A stretch of DNA of 64,000 nt from Xiphophorus maculatus (GCF_002775205.1 NC_036450.1:8926479-8990478); one strand, 5' to 3'; counted from the stretch's first letter, positions 11,648 through 24,600 are shown. Numbers and translations: made by a program. Notes: generated by a model not told the origin, from the sequence alone.

Positions 11648-13858
11648 ATGTCTGACAGATCGCAGACCCCGGAGATCCAAAGTCGACCTTATGACTTCAG
11701 CCGGGCTGGCGCTTGCAACACTCAGGTTTTGGGTCAGGAAGGCACGGGCAACTCTTCGTGTTTTCAGCTTCCTCATGGGGTTTTACCCGACCCGAGTCTG
11801 CTTTACAGCAAGCCAGCCTACGGAGGGATCACACCCGCACCCACCCAGACGTTTCTCCCGTTTCCACACGTCGCCAGTGACTACCGAGGATCCGATCTGC
11901 AGGCTGGGGACTTTGGGCAGCCAAAGCATTGGTATCCCTTCCCTGCACACGAGTACACTGGCCAGGTACCCGGCGTGATTGCAGCCACCCAGCCAACAAA
12001 CCTGAGCCCCCCGATAGCCGAGACTCGGGAGCAAATCAGATTACCCGAGATCAAGACCGAGAAGGACACTGGATATGATTATCCGACCGAAATGAAGGTT
12101 CAACAGTATCCGATTCCTGCACCTTCCACAAGCATGACCCATGGAGTCTTCTACCCACCGACTTGGAACCCCTCCTTCTGGCCCGGGATCACTCACATCA
12201 CCCAACCAGGAAGCAATAACCAAAACCCCTCTGCGTCCTCGACATCGTCCCCGTCAATGTCCCCTTCACCCCCAAGCAATGGGACCCAGGGGAATGCGTT
12301 TTTCAGCGTAAACGCAAACCAGGTTCCTTCACAGCCCCAGGCACAGAACACGGCTCCCAACACGCGGAGCAGCGGATCCTCAAGTGGGGGTTGCAGCGAT
12401 TCTGAAGAGGTAAGTTAAGATGCGCCACAACTCTCTTTTTAATTTAAAATCCAAAATAAAGGTTTACTCAGACCAATGCCATCTAAAAATGTTCCTGTTC
12501 TCAGGAGAACCTCACCACTGAAGAACTAGAGCAATTTGCCAAAGAATTGAAACACAAACGGATTACTTTGGGGTTCACTCAGGCAGATGTTGGCCTAGCT
12601 CTTGGTAACCTTTATGGTAAGCTTCCATGATTTGTTTTTCTCCAGAATTTAATTACTTTATGATGCATGTTTATCTTTGAACAGTTTTGTCAAATCTGAA
12701 TGCTGAGTTTTTGGAGACTGACAAACTTAATGTCTTGGTCAATGTTCCAACTGCTTTAGAAACTCAAAACTTTCCTAGAAAAACACTAAATTTGTCTTTG
12801 TCAATGTAGGCAAAATGTTCAGCCAGACAACCATTTGCCGCTTTGAGGCTCTGCAGCTGAGCTTCAAGAACATGTGCAAGCTGAAGCCCCTTCTGCAGAG
12901 ATGGCTGGATGAGGCAGAAACTTCGGAAAATCCTCAGGAGGTAAGTAAAGCTTGCAACATCTGCCTACTAGTTTGCAAGAAAACAAAAGCTGCATCAATG
13001 GCTTGATGGAGCTGGTCTTTTCAGGCCTACAGTAGTTAAATGTCCTGCTGAGCAAACATGAATCAAAGCCATCTGCTCTTGTGATGCGCCACCTAGTGGG
13101 AAACCCATCTGGTTAGTGATCACATGAATCCTAAAGTAGGCTGCATGGGTTTCCAGTCGAAGTCCAGTCCTGGAGAACTGCTGTCCTATTTTGTTTCAGG
13201 TGTATTGGTGAAGGGATGTATCAAAAAAAGTTGCTCTTAAGGACTGGACTTGGGCACTCCTGAAATAGCTTAAGCTAGCTGGAGTAAAAATCTTACAGGT
13301 TTTAATTTTTCCAGTACAGATGTAATCAGCAGTCTTATATTTTTATTTTTTTTCAGATGTACAAGATTGAGCGAGTGTTTGTCGACACCAGAAAGAGAAA
13401 GCGGAGGACCAGTCTGGAGGGAGCGGTGAGGTCTGCATTAGAGGCCTACTTTATCAAATGTCCCAAGCCCAACACTCAAGAAATAACACAAATCTCAGAT
13501 GATCTGGGCCTGGAAAGAGATGTAAGTGTATAAAAATGTCTTTTAATTCACATTTTCTAGAGTTGGCACGTTGTATACTGACTGTTTGCTGTGGCAGGTG
13601 GTGCGTGTTTGGTTCTGCAATCGAAGACAGAAGGGGAAGCGTCTGGCCCTGCCGCTGGACGAGGAGTGTGAAGGCCAGTACTATGAGCAGAGCCCTTCAC
13701 CATTGAACATGGCCCCTACTCCCATCCAAGGCCAAGCCTACCCATCCTCCAGCTACACTGGAACACCTCCTCCAACCCTCTACATGGCCCCACTTCACCG
13801 ACCGGATGTTCTGAAACATGCTCTGCACCCTGGACTGGTTGGTCACCTGACTGGTTAA
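11648..13858 (+). CDS. pou5f3: POU domain, class 5, transcription factor 3 (Pou2, Oct4-related)
   Basis: Five exons (11648-12409, 12505-12616, 12810-12940, 13357-13521, 13598-13858) give 476 aa, the usual length for fish Pou5f3. This nuclear transcription factor controls pluripotency and zygotic genome activation in fish embryos. Residues 1-254 form a Pro/Ser-rich activation region with conserved QPKHWYPF and FWPGI patches. The POU-specific domain spans about 255-328 ([39 protein letters not shown]). After a short linker the homeodomain spans about 347-405, beginning RKRKRRTS and ending with the recognition helix [13 protein letters not shown]. The C terminus [10 protein letters not shown] is typical. 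All introns are GT-AG with phases 0,1,0,0, cutting the POU domain as in other class 5 genes. The start is the first in-frame ATG. Neighbouring npdc1 and fut7-like genes match the ancestral POU5F3 locus rather than the POU5F1 locus. No break is seen. Confidence 0.97.
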
Positions 13859-15208
13859 ACTGGTGGGTAGTCTCCCAACCACACTACAGTTCTTCCTCAA
13901 ACATCCATCTACACCCAACCTGAGCTGAAAATGGGATCTGATTCCAGTTGACTTGATGTGAAACAAGGCAAATATCAAGTGGGAGAGGGCTGTTTCTTTT
14001 TGACTATCAAAAAAAAAAGGACAATAAGCCTTAATCAGCATTTGTAAATCAGTGCCTTTCTTTTCTTGTCTTGTGGATATTTTAAACTTTCAGTGTTTTG
14101 CAGATTTGTACTTTGTTTTCTGATACGGAGGTAAAGTTATAAGGTTAGACTTTTAATACTGCTGAACCCCAGAGTAGGCTTGACCACAAATTATTCAGTC
14201 ATGTCTATTTGTGCAATACTTTATCAGAAACCAAAAGCTGTTGGTAACATTAAACTTAGCTTTTTTTTTTATTTGCACAAACTTGTAATCATCACTATTG
14301 CCATAACAGATGGGTTTATGGTTGCATGTATTGTAATTTAAAATCAAGAAGATTTGAGAAGTGAAAATAGGAAGTGTTCATCAGTATTGGCTGCTAATTT
14401 TTTTTTTTTTGTTTTTACAAGTTTCTTATCGCAACTTCTTTGCGATTTGTAGGGTTCTGTATGCTGTGGTTTGGCATCCAGTTCAAGTTAAATTGCTGGG
14501 TTTTCTTTTTTACTTCAGCTGAAACGTTTAAAGAAAATGTTCTTTACTTAAACCATGTGCATCAAGTCCTTAAGTGCTGTTAAATTATGACCACGCTAAA
14601 GTAAAGTCTGATTTGCTTTGAATCTTATTTTCCTTTGTTTCGTGTTGACCTGAAGATCTGACATCAGTGCGTTTGTAATGTTCACTCTAGCTGTTAGCTG
14701 TTTAATGTGAAATTACTAAAATCGACAAAGAATTCTAATATATTGCGGCAGAGAGATAATCATCTGAAAACACCTCCCAAGAAATTTACATGTGCTTAAA
14801 AATCAAGCTGCTGTTTTTAGTTTATGTTTTAATGTTTGAACATGCAATGAATTGTCTTTTACTTCCAGTAAATCTTTTCTGATATCAAAAACCTGTTTCG
14901 TTTTATTACTTAAAAAAAGAAACATCCTTAAATGCATGTTAAAAGGGGGAGAAAAAAAGTGAAATTTCAAGCAGCTTCCTACATATTTGCATGGAAGTAA
15001 GTTTGGGGTGACGGTTAAATGGGTTTTAATGACTGGTCTTGTTTTTTTGTTATTTTTTGGCTTGGATTGCAATTGGTAAAGGTTTTGAACTGTGGTGTGC
15101 TTTTTTTTATTTTATTTTATTTTTTTAATGCCATGCATCCACAGATGATTTTTCTGATACCACGGTCAAGTTATGAGGCTGAAGGTGTATTGCATATTTG
15201 CAATACTT
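13859..15208. other. pou5f3 3' UTR and downstream sequence
   Basis: AT-rich sequence follows the pou5f3 stop. No second gene is seen. The polyadenylation site is not obvious before the AATAAA-like sequence near 15475. Confidence 0.4.
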
Positions 15209-15417
15209 TTTTTTTTTTCTCCAAGGTTTTATTGGCTCTAGTGGCATTTATTTGATAGTGAATTGACAGGAAAGAGGGTAAAGGTCGCCAGGCTGGGAAT
15301 CGAACCTTGTGACAGCCTTGTGACTGAGACTGTGAATCGAAACTTGTGATAGACGCGCCGAGGACTGAGGCCTCCATATGTGGGTTGTGCTTAACCCGTG
15401 AGTCACCACAGCACCCA
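15209..15417 (-). mobile_element. tRNA-derived SINE, minus strand
   Basis: Read on the minus strand, the head (TGCTGTGGTGACTCACGGG) resembles a tRNA A box. A GGTTCGATTCCC B box lies at 15295-15306, followed by a tail ending in poly(A), seen as poly-T at about 15209-15221 on the plus strand. The body, with its CCTCCATATGTGGG stretch, matches a widespread fish repeat type. The B-box neighbourhood is partly duplicated near 15332. The A-box end overlaps the left boundary of the 818-bp tandem duplication. Confidence 0.7.
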
Positions 15418-17035
15418 TTTGTGCAATACTTTATCTTAAGTATCTTAAGAGGAAGTATCTGTCATGCAGCAGAATAATAAAAAAAATTTTCCAAAGCTGT
15501 GCTTTCTTATGATGTTGCAAAATTAAATTAATTGCAAAATCCACTTGGTAATGAGCTGCGCTTTTATAAATGCAGAAGTAAATATTTTTCTTAAGGTAAA
15601 AACAGACTTGGAAAATCTGCACTTGTACTGCAGTCATAATTGTGATGCCAAAGATTTAACATGCACAATTTTTTTCTTGGGTTTTAATAATGTTATGATG
15701 GTGTGAGATCCATTCAACAAACCAATCATGTAAAATGACCACTAAAGTAGATATCTATATACAACACATTTTCTTTTCTGTGCGTCTTAATAGATAAACT
15801 ATTTAAAATGAACTTCCCCATACTAGCTACCCAGTGTAAGTGAAAAAATATGTTTTCAAACAGATGACCAGAACTTTATTTTTACCTGAAAATACAATTG
15901 ATTATCAGCTTACAACAAACAGTTGTTAATTTGTAGTATTTTGATTTTATGTTGGTAGAAAATATTTAACCTTCTGTCCGTTAAAGTGCACATCATGCAT
16001 CAATAGCTGTGTTCTCTGACTTCAATGTAACTTAAAAAAAAACAAAAAGGATGATGGGTGTTGATGAACATGTATGCCAAAATTAGCAAACATACTTTTT
16101 TTTTTTTTGTATTTGCGTCCACAGATCAGACTCAAAGGATGGATAAGAAGCAAAATTCAAGTTTAGCATGATTTCGTCCAGTTTGGCTGGTGAAAGATGT
16201 AAAGACTTAAATGAAATGAGTCACCACAGCACCCATTTGTGCAATACTTTATCTTAAGTATCTTAAGAGGAAGTATCTGTCATGCAGCAGAATAATAAAA
16301 AATTTTTTCCAAAGCTGTGCTTTCTTATGATGTTGCAAAATTAAATTAATTGCAAAATCCACTTGGTAATGAGCTGCGCTTTTATAAATGCAGAAGTAAA
16401 TATTTTTCTTAAGGTAAAAACAGACTTGGAAAATCTGCACTTGTACTGCAGTCATAATTGTGATGCCAAAGATTTAACATGCACAATTTTTTTCTTGGGT
16501 TTTAATAATGTTATGATGGTGTGAGATCCATTCAACAAACCAATCATGTAAAATGACCACTAAAGTAGATATCTATATACAACACATTTTCTTTTCTGTG
16601 CGTCTTAATAGATAAACTATTTAAAATGAACTTCCCCATACTAGCTACCCAGTGTAAGTGAAAAAATATGTTTTCAAACAGATGACCAGAACTTTATTTT
16701 TACCTGAAAATACAATTGATTATCAGCTTACAACAAACAGTTGTTAATTTGTAGTATTTTGATTTTATGTTGGTAGAAAATATTTAACCTTCTGTCCGTT
16801 AAAGTGCACATCATGCATCAATAGCTGTGTTCTCTGACTTCAATGTAACTTAAAAAAAAACAAAAAGGATGATGGGTGTTGATGAACATGTATGCCAAAA
16901 TTAGCAAACATACTTTTTTTTTTTTTGTATTTGCGTCCACAGATCAGACTCAAAGGATGGATAAGAAGCAAAATTCAAGTTTAGCATGATTTCGTCCAGT
17001 TTGGCTGGTGAAAGATGTAAAGACTTAAATGAAAT
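15400..17035. repeat. 818-bp tandem duplication, two near-identical copies
   Basis: Copy 1 is 15400-16217 and copy 2 is 16218-17035, head to tail with no spacer. By eye the only change is in one A/T tract (eight A then four T near 15480, six A then six T near 16297). Each copy begins in the head of the neighbouring SINE (GAGTCACCACAGCACCC), and the junctions share only TG. No coding potential beyond short chance frames is seen. Confidence 0.95.
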
Positions 17036-19035
17036 GGGTGCACTTGAATGCTCAATTTCTTTTTAAATGTAGATTTTAGAATTCTTGAGTACTGAGGCAA
17101 TGATAGAAGGAAAAATTCTTTCTTATACATTTTTAACACTAGGAGTACTAGGTTTTCGATTTCTCCCCAGACTTACTGAAACAGTGCCAAAAGAACCAAC
17201 GACTCTGATGGCTCAAATTAGCATCCATTCTTCAATTGTAAATGTGGTCGTTGACCATCAGGCCAGAAGGTAGGAGTGTGAATAGTCCATGTTGGGGGTG
17301 GGTATCTATGATACCAACAGGAGATCAGATCTCCTGTAGGTAATGCTCTTCAGTCTAGTTTTGAAGCATACATGAAGTGTTTTTGGAGAGATGTGACCTT
17401 TTGCAGCTGATGTTGTGCTGCATTATCCAGTCTAAGTCTAAGGAACAATTGTGCAACTGTGAGATGCGTCGAGGCCATTACCAGGGTACTTATAAGGTCA
17501 TAAAGCATCAATAAGCATCCTTATTTACAGAACGAAAGCAATCCTTCAGGTCATTTGGCCTATCTCTAGACTGCATAGGTAAATGTCAAAGTGGAATCAA
17601 CATGGACTAACTCCAGCACTTCTAGTTTAAGGCTTCTTTGAAATAATATTCTATTGGTTTTGCTGTTAGGTTTGCAGTTGACAAACTGGTGAAACAGTAT
17701 TCAATATGAAAGTAGAACAATCATGGAGTGGATAAACATTCTGGCTACATTTTCTGAAAAGTATCTGATTTGGTTAGATTTTGGGAAGGACGACTTTTGT
17801 GCAGGACCTTAATTTTTGATGTTTTGAAGGAGCAGTTAATACCTCGCCTACAGTGAGCAACTCTTTGGACCTGCTGCTGCTGTCATATTTGCATTCTGTT
17901 TTTCTTTTTTTTGCTCTATTTTTTTCTTACCACATCCATATGCTGCTGTCTGTGCTAAATACCACTGTCTCATGCGGTGAAACAGTGGTCTCTGCAGGAT
18001 GTAGTACTTGATATATAATTTCTTCAATAACTAAGATTATTCTAAAAATTTAAGTTGATTGCTAAACTTCCCAGCAATTGACACAAAAAAGGTAAAACAC
18101 AACCACATACATAAGTACACTTTGTAAACAAATGATAATTGTATTACTTTTTTCTGGGAGTTTTTAATAGAGTTAGATGTTCTGGGGATGTGAAAAACTG
18201 CAGAGAGCAAGTTCCTTGTTCCTTCTAGTGAAGTCACAGTGCTTGCATAAATTAAAAAAGACCACAAGCCATGACATCCTGTCTGCTGTAGTTTCCATGC
18301 CATTTCCACCCATAGAACACTAAATGCTCAGTGGTGATCATTAAATAAATAAAATTATTAATGCAATCTGTTGGGAAAACGTTTGAAACTAGTTTACCAT
18401 TTATGTTTTCAGTACCTGCAATCAAGGTAATTTCATTTAGTTTGCTGCTGTACAAAAATACGTGAGCAACACGGTAGATGGCGGTTCTAACCACATTATC
18501 GTGTGAAGATGCTGCTGTCAGACCATGAAGATGTGACAATTTGTCACTTCTGTTTTAGTTAGGGCAGTATGAAATACTGTCTGAAAATAGTATGCAAACT
18601 GATGCAGTTTTTGAGGAGTCCAAATCATTCAACATCAATCAGTAATGTAAATTGAATAAACATTAATCCCATTTGGTGCTGTTCTTAAACTTACCTGTCT
18701 GTTAATAATCAAACCATTTACAGAGTCATCACTGGACTATATTAACACCAGAGTGAATAACTGTCTTGGCCATTACATGTATAGTATCACTTCTAGTAAC
18801 CAGAATCTGTGATTATATTTAGGCTTTTCTAATTCTTGCCTGAATAACTAAAAGTCTCTTCTTGCATAGCAATGTAGGTGATGATGAAAAATGTGTGCAA
18901 ACTTCCTTTTTGTTTGCGAAACCTTTTTGTTTGTCAGAATGGTGTTTCTGATCTCATTTTTTTGGGACTTAGTTGTGGGTTGATAATAACAATGGAAAAG
19001 TACAAAGATTAAAGAGAAAAGAAATTTATGATCCA
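17036..19035. other. Intergenic region between the pou5f3 flank and the first fut gene
   Basis: AT-rich sequence. The short open frames at 17085, 18037 and 18252 have no recognisable domain or splice context. I see no RNA gene or clear mobile element. Confidence 0.4.
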
Positions 19036-19039
19036 AATA

Positions 19040-19045
19040 TTTATT
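19040..19045 (-). other. Polyadenylation signal for fut7-like copy 1
   Basis: AATAAA on the minus strand lies about 30 bases after the stop codon of the downstream-facing fucosyltransferase gene. Confidence 0.45.
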
Positions 19046-19075
19046 CAGTCACCAACAAAAGAAATAAATGAAAAT

Positions 19076-20128
19076 TCATGGTCTATATCCTTCCTTGTCC
19101 CAGGCCTCTAGATCTGAATAAACTTTGTGCAGAGGTAAACTGCTGTATTGTAAACATATCTTGCACAGCATTTCGATCCAGTCCCCATGAACTTTCACCT
19201 TCCAGTGTTTTTTCCAGTTAAAATATTCCTCATATTTCTTCCTGTCCTCTGCAAGCCTTTGAAGATACTTCCCCAGTTCTTGTACTGATGAAAACTCATC
19301 GACATGGATAAAAGAATGTTCTGGAGCCACAGCTTTGTAGTCACTTATTGGGGGTCCTAGTACAACGGGTACAGCCCCTGCTCTGTAAGCATTCTGCCAC
19401 AGCTTCTCAGTCACATAATCTTTTGCCAGAGAGTTCTCAAAAGCCAAGTAAAAGTAGCAGCGAGAGATTGTTGGTAAGAGGTCTTCAGAGGAGAGCGGCA
19501 ATTTATTCCAGCGTCCATAAACCTTCACAGGAACCGTGGCACTGAGTTCTTTGTAGACTTGGGTTCTTCTGTGGTGGTCCATGTAGTTGCTGACCACCCA
19601 GCAGACCAAAGAGGTCTTATTTATATGGCTGTCCTCCACCAGATTACTTTCAGTCTCTAAAGGTTTCAGCTCACCATAAGGTATGGTAACATCAGCATCT
19701 CTCCTGTAGGAAATGGTCATGTTGAAGATATTTGCAAACTTCTTTAAGTTTCCGTTGTGAGCAGGAGACTCCAGTGACATCCAGGCCCATCTCTGGCCTT
19801 GTGGACGTGGGAGTTCGGTTGGAAGCTGCTGGCTTCCTTGTATCAGTTCTCTGTTGTGGAACAGAACAACATCAGCTGAGGGGAAAAAGGAGCGCTGATC
19901 CACCAGTAAACAGTTTGGTATTTTGTACCGATCCCAGCACACATTTCCCTTTAGGGTTAACATGTCGCCAAAAGGCCAGTACCAGATGAGAATGGTCACA
20001 TTCCCACTGCCTCTTGAGTAACTGAAGTAGGAGGATTTAACTCTGTTTTGCAATCCACAATACAAGGTAAGTAGCAAAGCCACAATGGTGCAGAAGATGA
20101 TGCCATTCTTGATAGATCGGACCTCCAT
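19076..20128 (-). CDS. Alpha-1,3-fucosyltransferase, Fut7-like, copy 1
   Basis: This 350-aa type II Golgi membrane enzyme of family GT10 is predicted to move fucose from GDP-fucose to GlcNAc in an alpha-1,3 link (sialyl-Lewis x type products if the FUT7 role holds). Residues 1-8 are a short cytosolic tail, about 9-26 a signal anchor, then a short stem. The N-terminal GT10 domain starts near NVTILIWYWPFG; the C-terminal domain carries the GT10 core SYRRDADVTIPYG, YLAFENS-KDYVTEKLW and AVPVVLGPP. N-glycosylation sites include NVT, NMT and NKT. The coding region is one exon, as usual for FUT genes; a splice acceptor (AACAG) 21 bases before the ATG implies a non-coding 5' exon. I assign it to fut7 from VVLGPP, the C-terminal pattern (VYSDLEAW compared with VYEDLEGW in human FUT7) and linkage to npdc1 and clic3. 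Another alpha-1,3-FUT subtype cannot be excluded without a tree. Confidence 0.93.
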   Translation of the reverse strand: MEVRSIKNGIIFCTIVALLLTLYCGLQNRVKSSYFSYSRGSGNVTILIWYWPFGDMLTLKGNVCWDRYKIPNCLLVDQRSFFPSADVVLFHNRELIQGSQQLPTELPRPQGQRWAWMSLESPAHNGNLKKFANIFNMTISYRRDADVTIPYGELKPLETESNLVEDSHINKTSLVCWVVSNYMDHHRRTQVYKELSATVPVKVYGRWNKLPLSSEDLLPTISRCYFYLAFENSLAKDYVTEKLWQNAYRAGAVPVVLGPPISDYKAVAPEHSFIHVDEFSSVQELGKYLQRLAEDRKKYEEYFNWKKHWKVKVHGDWIEMLCKICLQYSSLPLHKVYSDLEAWDKEGYRP

Positions 20129-20937
20129 CTTTTTAGCATGGTCACTTTCCTGTTATGAAAAACAATTCCAGTTTTAGATCTGAAGTGTACTGTGTCATAC
20201 ATCTTGCACTTAAAAAAAAAGCTAATTACAACCACAAACTACAATGCTTTTGGCAAAATTAGAGACAAACACAACATAATTTGGAAGTGCAAGGAAAAGC
20301 CCACATGCTTTTCAAAATTTTTGAAAAATAAAGATCTGAACTGTGCTGTCAGTATTTGTATTCAGCCTTTCTGATTTAGTATTTAGTACTTTTTTCTTTA
20401 CCTATTATTACTCTTATTTTAACATTATACATATGTTTTTCTTGTATTATTTTTCTTTTTTTTCTTTTCATCAGCTTATTTTATTTTCATTTTGGTGTAG
20501 CACTTTGGTGCAGTTTTAAATTAGATTCTTTCATGAATATTTGAGAAATCGTTAAAGGTGCATTTCTACTAGCACATTGTGTACTAACCAGTTAATGTTT
20601 GGTTCAGTTGTACCACAAAAGTTTTTCCTTTACATGGTTTGTTACTCAGCATTGTGGACATGATATGAGTGAGCAGCAACTGTGGTCACCTCTCCGCTGG
20701 TGTTTGCAGCGACACTCAGCAATGGAGAACATCAAGGTTCTGGTTCTGATGGACTCAAGCCCAGATATTTCATTTTTTCTTATAGAAATTCTTTGCTGGC
20801 CCAAGTATAATGACAAAGACTCAGATCTGCTGATTATTTCACTACAAATGTAATTACATTGTGACACTTAATTTTTTAAAATGTGGAACCTTTTGGCTTT
20901 AGGTAATGTCAAAAGATGTAAACCGATAGCCACACCT

Positions 20938-21000
20938 GAAATATATATACATACATACACACACACACACATATGCATATATAAAGATACACATATAAGG
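20938..21000. repeat. TA/CA microsatellite
   Basis: Runs of AT, ACAT and CA repeats with interruptions. Confidence 0.8.
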
Positions 21001-21484
21001 AGCATATATAAGGAAATATAAAATTCACATCTCAAGCTAATGTTATGTAGTGCCAGTGTTTCACACTGTCTATCACATAAAATACCCACAAAATACATTG
21101 TTTGTAATTTTAACATGACAAAATGTTAAAATGTTCATTATCAGTAACCATGAATACGTTTGGAATGGCAGTGTGTATACTTTACCCAACATATTGCAAT
21201 TTTTCATCATTTTTTGTCCATGCAAAATGAATTTAATTCCCCAATCTGTCCAGCTAAATCCAATATAATATGCATAATCATGAAGCCTAGAGAATGTTTA
21301 CATTTGAATTCAATTCAGAATTTTTACCACTATTACTCGGCTCCTGTCTAACCACTGCAAACCACTGAAGTTAGAAAATATGCAGTAGTTAGAATATATG
21401 TTCAAAAGACCCTAAAAAGATGTTAAAGGTAACAGAAATATGCGTAAGCTATGTGAAAAGTGAGACCTCATTAATAACTCTTAC

Positions 21485-21600
21485 CTGTGTGGATTGTTGA
21501 TTTCTCATCTAGTGAAGATCCTTTCGCCTTTAGACGATGTAAGAAAAGAGCCAAGCAGATGAGTGCAGTAGTTGTAGTTGGAGAAGCAGGAAATGAGTCA
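21485..21600 (-). promoter_or_regulatory. Possible 5' non-coding exon and promoter of fut7-like copy 1
   Basis: On the minus strand a good donor (CACACAG/GTAAGAG) occurs with the exon edge at 21485. It would pair with the acceptor just before the copy 1 coding exon (exon edge 20149). Upstream at 21590-21600 is GAAATGAGTCA, which matches an AP-1/IRF composite (AICE type). The start of the exon is not known. Confidence 0.3.
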
Positions 21601-24600
21601 AAACCAGCTCCTGCTGAGCCACAGGAATACATTGTCCTAAATGTTTAGAAAATGTCCTGCATGAGACACTTTCACATAGCCCAAAGTTTTCTGTATGTCT
21701 GTGAATGAGTTTTACCATATGCTTAAACAAGCTAAGTCTAATCATTGTTCTATTCTTACTGATAAACATGTGAAAGAGTTGCTTCTTGTAGCTATAATAA
21801 AGTACTGTAGTTCTCAAATTTTTCCTTCTGTCCACCATCCAGGTCCGTTTACCAGTTCTGGGTCCTGACCATAACCCCTCAGTGTTATTACCTTGAGAAA
21901 TAATGAGATTTGGTTAAGTATATAACAGGCTTTAGTTCAAATGTTACAAGTCGTACAAATGGAACAGATACAGAGGGACATTCACTGTCCAGCACTGGGC
22001 TTCACCTTAAGGACGCCACCAAGTGAAGTAAAGATTGTAGTGCAAGTTTTGCTTTTATTCTTCTCCTCATTCTGTACCCTCCCTAGAGTGTAGTGTAAAC
22101 CAGTTTCATTTTGTTTTTGTGTGACTGTTACCAGTCTTATGTGTTATGTGTGCGTGTAAACATATAAAAGATAGAGGAAAAACACAGTCATTTTATTCAT
22201 ACCCAAAGAAAAAGATGGGTTTGGTTTGTACTGTTCATTTTGTAAAAAAAAAAAAAAGAACAGTTAGGTGTCTCACTAAAGCCTCAGGGATTTTAGTGAG
22301 AGTCCCTGTAGGGACTTATATTATAATAATGCTATAATGTTATAATGTTAATAATGTTATAATGTGGAACCATTTAAAAAAGGCTCTTACACATGGCCAG
22401 GTGAAATGAATTGGATTCAAATGGCTGAAGTAAGATTCCTTGGTAGGGTTTGGAGATGGAAGGTAAAAGAGGGTGAGGAGCTCTGTTATCATTTTGGAAC
22501 CGGTCATCCTTGAAGTGATGGGAAGCCCACCTTTTTCCAGAGGTCACAAAGCAAACCTCTCGACTTTGTGCATCCTTGGATTTCAATTGAAGTTCCAGCT
22601 AGACCAGCAAAATGGAGAAGAAAAACCACCTTGACTGCCTGTCCTTGCCTGCTGCAACATTTAACCAAGTAAAACAAGGGTTATGAATATAGTAGAAACT
22701 TATGATACTGTGAGCTAAAATTTGCATGAAAATACATGCTTATCTTTTTAAGTAGTCGATCTTAACAAGGTTTCAGTTGATTTTACATCTGGTTTGCTTA
22801 GTCTCAATATAATTTTTCAATAAAGCAGCAAATGCATAGAAACAGAAGAAGCCTTTGACTTCTAATCGATTAGCTCCACCTACTGGTGGAAATAGAGATA
22901 GTAGTTTGTAACGTCTTTGGCCACATCACCAAGACTGTATCATAATATATATTTGTTCTCTTTTTATATACCTTCTTCTAAACAGCGCAACATTGTTATT
23001 ATTATAGTTATTTTAGTTAATTTCCTCACTCAACACAAATTCTGGTCAACCACACCATGACTTTTACAGAAACGGGTTTCAACACTTTCAAAAATAAAAG
23101 AACATGTCAACTAAAGAAAACCTTAAAAATTTTCACTTTTATTGTTGAGCAACTTGGAGCTTCATTACCATGAGTAAAAACACATGTACTGGAGAGCCAA
23201 AGTGCCACACAACGTATGAATTGTAAGTTAATAATTTATGTATATAATTGCAAATGAATTTAGCAAGTAAATAAAGAAAAATGTGTGGTTTCAGTCAATT
23301 AACTTTGCTAATAATTAAATTAACAATTAAAATGAAACTAAAGAAGCCCACATTTTAAAACATATGTGTAAAACTCATCCTCCATCCACTATCCTATTAT
23401 ACCTGGTGAAGTTGGAGTCCCTTGCAGGGCATGTGCAAAATTCATTATTTTGAATTAGATTGGAAACAACATCCAATATTTTATTATCTCTTTCATTATT
23501 ATGGTCCCTGAGCAGCAATGTGTCATAAAATATTGCTGTAGCTTGTCAAAAATAGCAAATAAAATCTGGAACTAAGACAATATTACCTGAAAAGTAAGTT
23601 TATAGTGTGTTGAAATTATGAAACAAGGATGGAAAATAATATGAAAAAGCATATGTGTTTTGTAAATTTAATAAATATTTATCAATATTTCTTTATAGTT
23701 ATTTATACATTTGCTTTGCATTTATTTGAGTTTATTAATAGCTCATTTAAATAATTAATGGATGCTTAATTTCATTCATCAAATTATGGTTGTATGAACT
23801 TCAACACTTCTGCATGTTTTTGTATCAGGACAGATAAATATGCCAATATTCTGCTGAAAAATTGCATTTATATATGATGCACATGTGAAGCCCTCTGATC
23901 CTGGCGGTTAAAGTTAGCTGCTACGCCCCTTTTCATGCCAGCTGCATTCAAAACAAAACATTCTACGCTGGGTTCATTCTCCATCAGTGGAGCTTTTATG
24001 CACAACTCTGAAGATGCTTTAAAGTCTCTTTTTACAGTTTTACTTACTGTTAAAGGATTCCTCACTTTTGTGTTGTCACTGTGTATGTTTAGTTGGTTAA
24101 GTGACTTCTGCTTTGTGTGAGCAACTGTTTTGTTTTATAATTTGTTTTTACTTCCATGTTTATGACAGTGGTGTAACTCTTTAGGCTTTCACATCATTTG
24201 AAAAATAGATGCTGGTCTATCTTGGGTGTGGTTTGCCTTTGTTTATTGTTTGTTGCGGTCTTATTCTAGCTTCAGTAAAGTTGCAGTTTCCGCTCTCTTT
24301 CCTGGAACCTCTTTGGTGTCAGTATAAGTTCTCCTTGAAGAAATTAATGTGTTTTTATTTAACATATTGTAATTTGAACTCATTTGGGACAAAAATCAAA
24401 ATGAGTGAAACTGCTACAATAGTTAGTAAAGTTATAGCATGACTAGAGCTTTAGCTTTTCAGCAATAATGGTTTTCTTGTTAGTTCCCAATAACCAACTA
24501 ATATCTGCTTTGAATTACCCATTTTATGCATAATACAGATTTTAAATTTATTAAAAATTATCTTTTTCATTTCTCTCACATTTAGAAATAATTATGGTGA

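Noticed and set aside
15209-15417. tRNA gene
   Set aside because: A- and B-box resemblance is present but the cloverleaf is not, and the body and A-tail fit a SINE.
15431-16455. Pair of identical-looking 68-codon minus-strand frames (15431-15637 and 16249-16455)
   Set aside because: They repeat only because the DNA is tandemly duplicated; no domain or codon signature.
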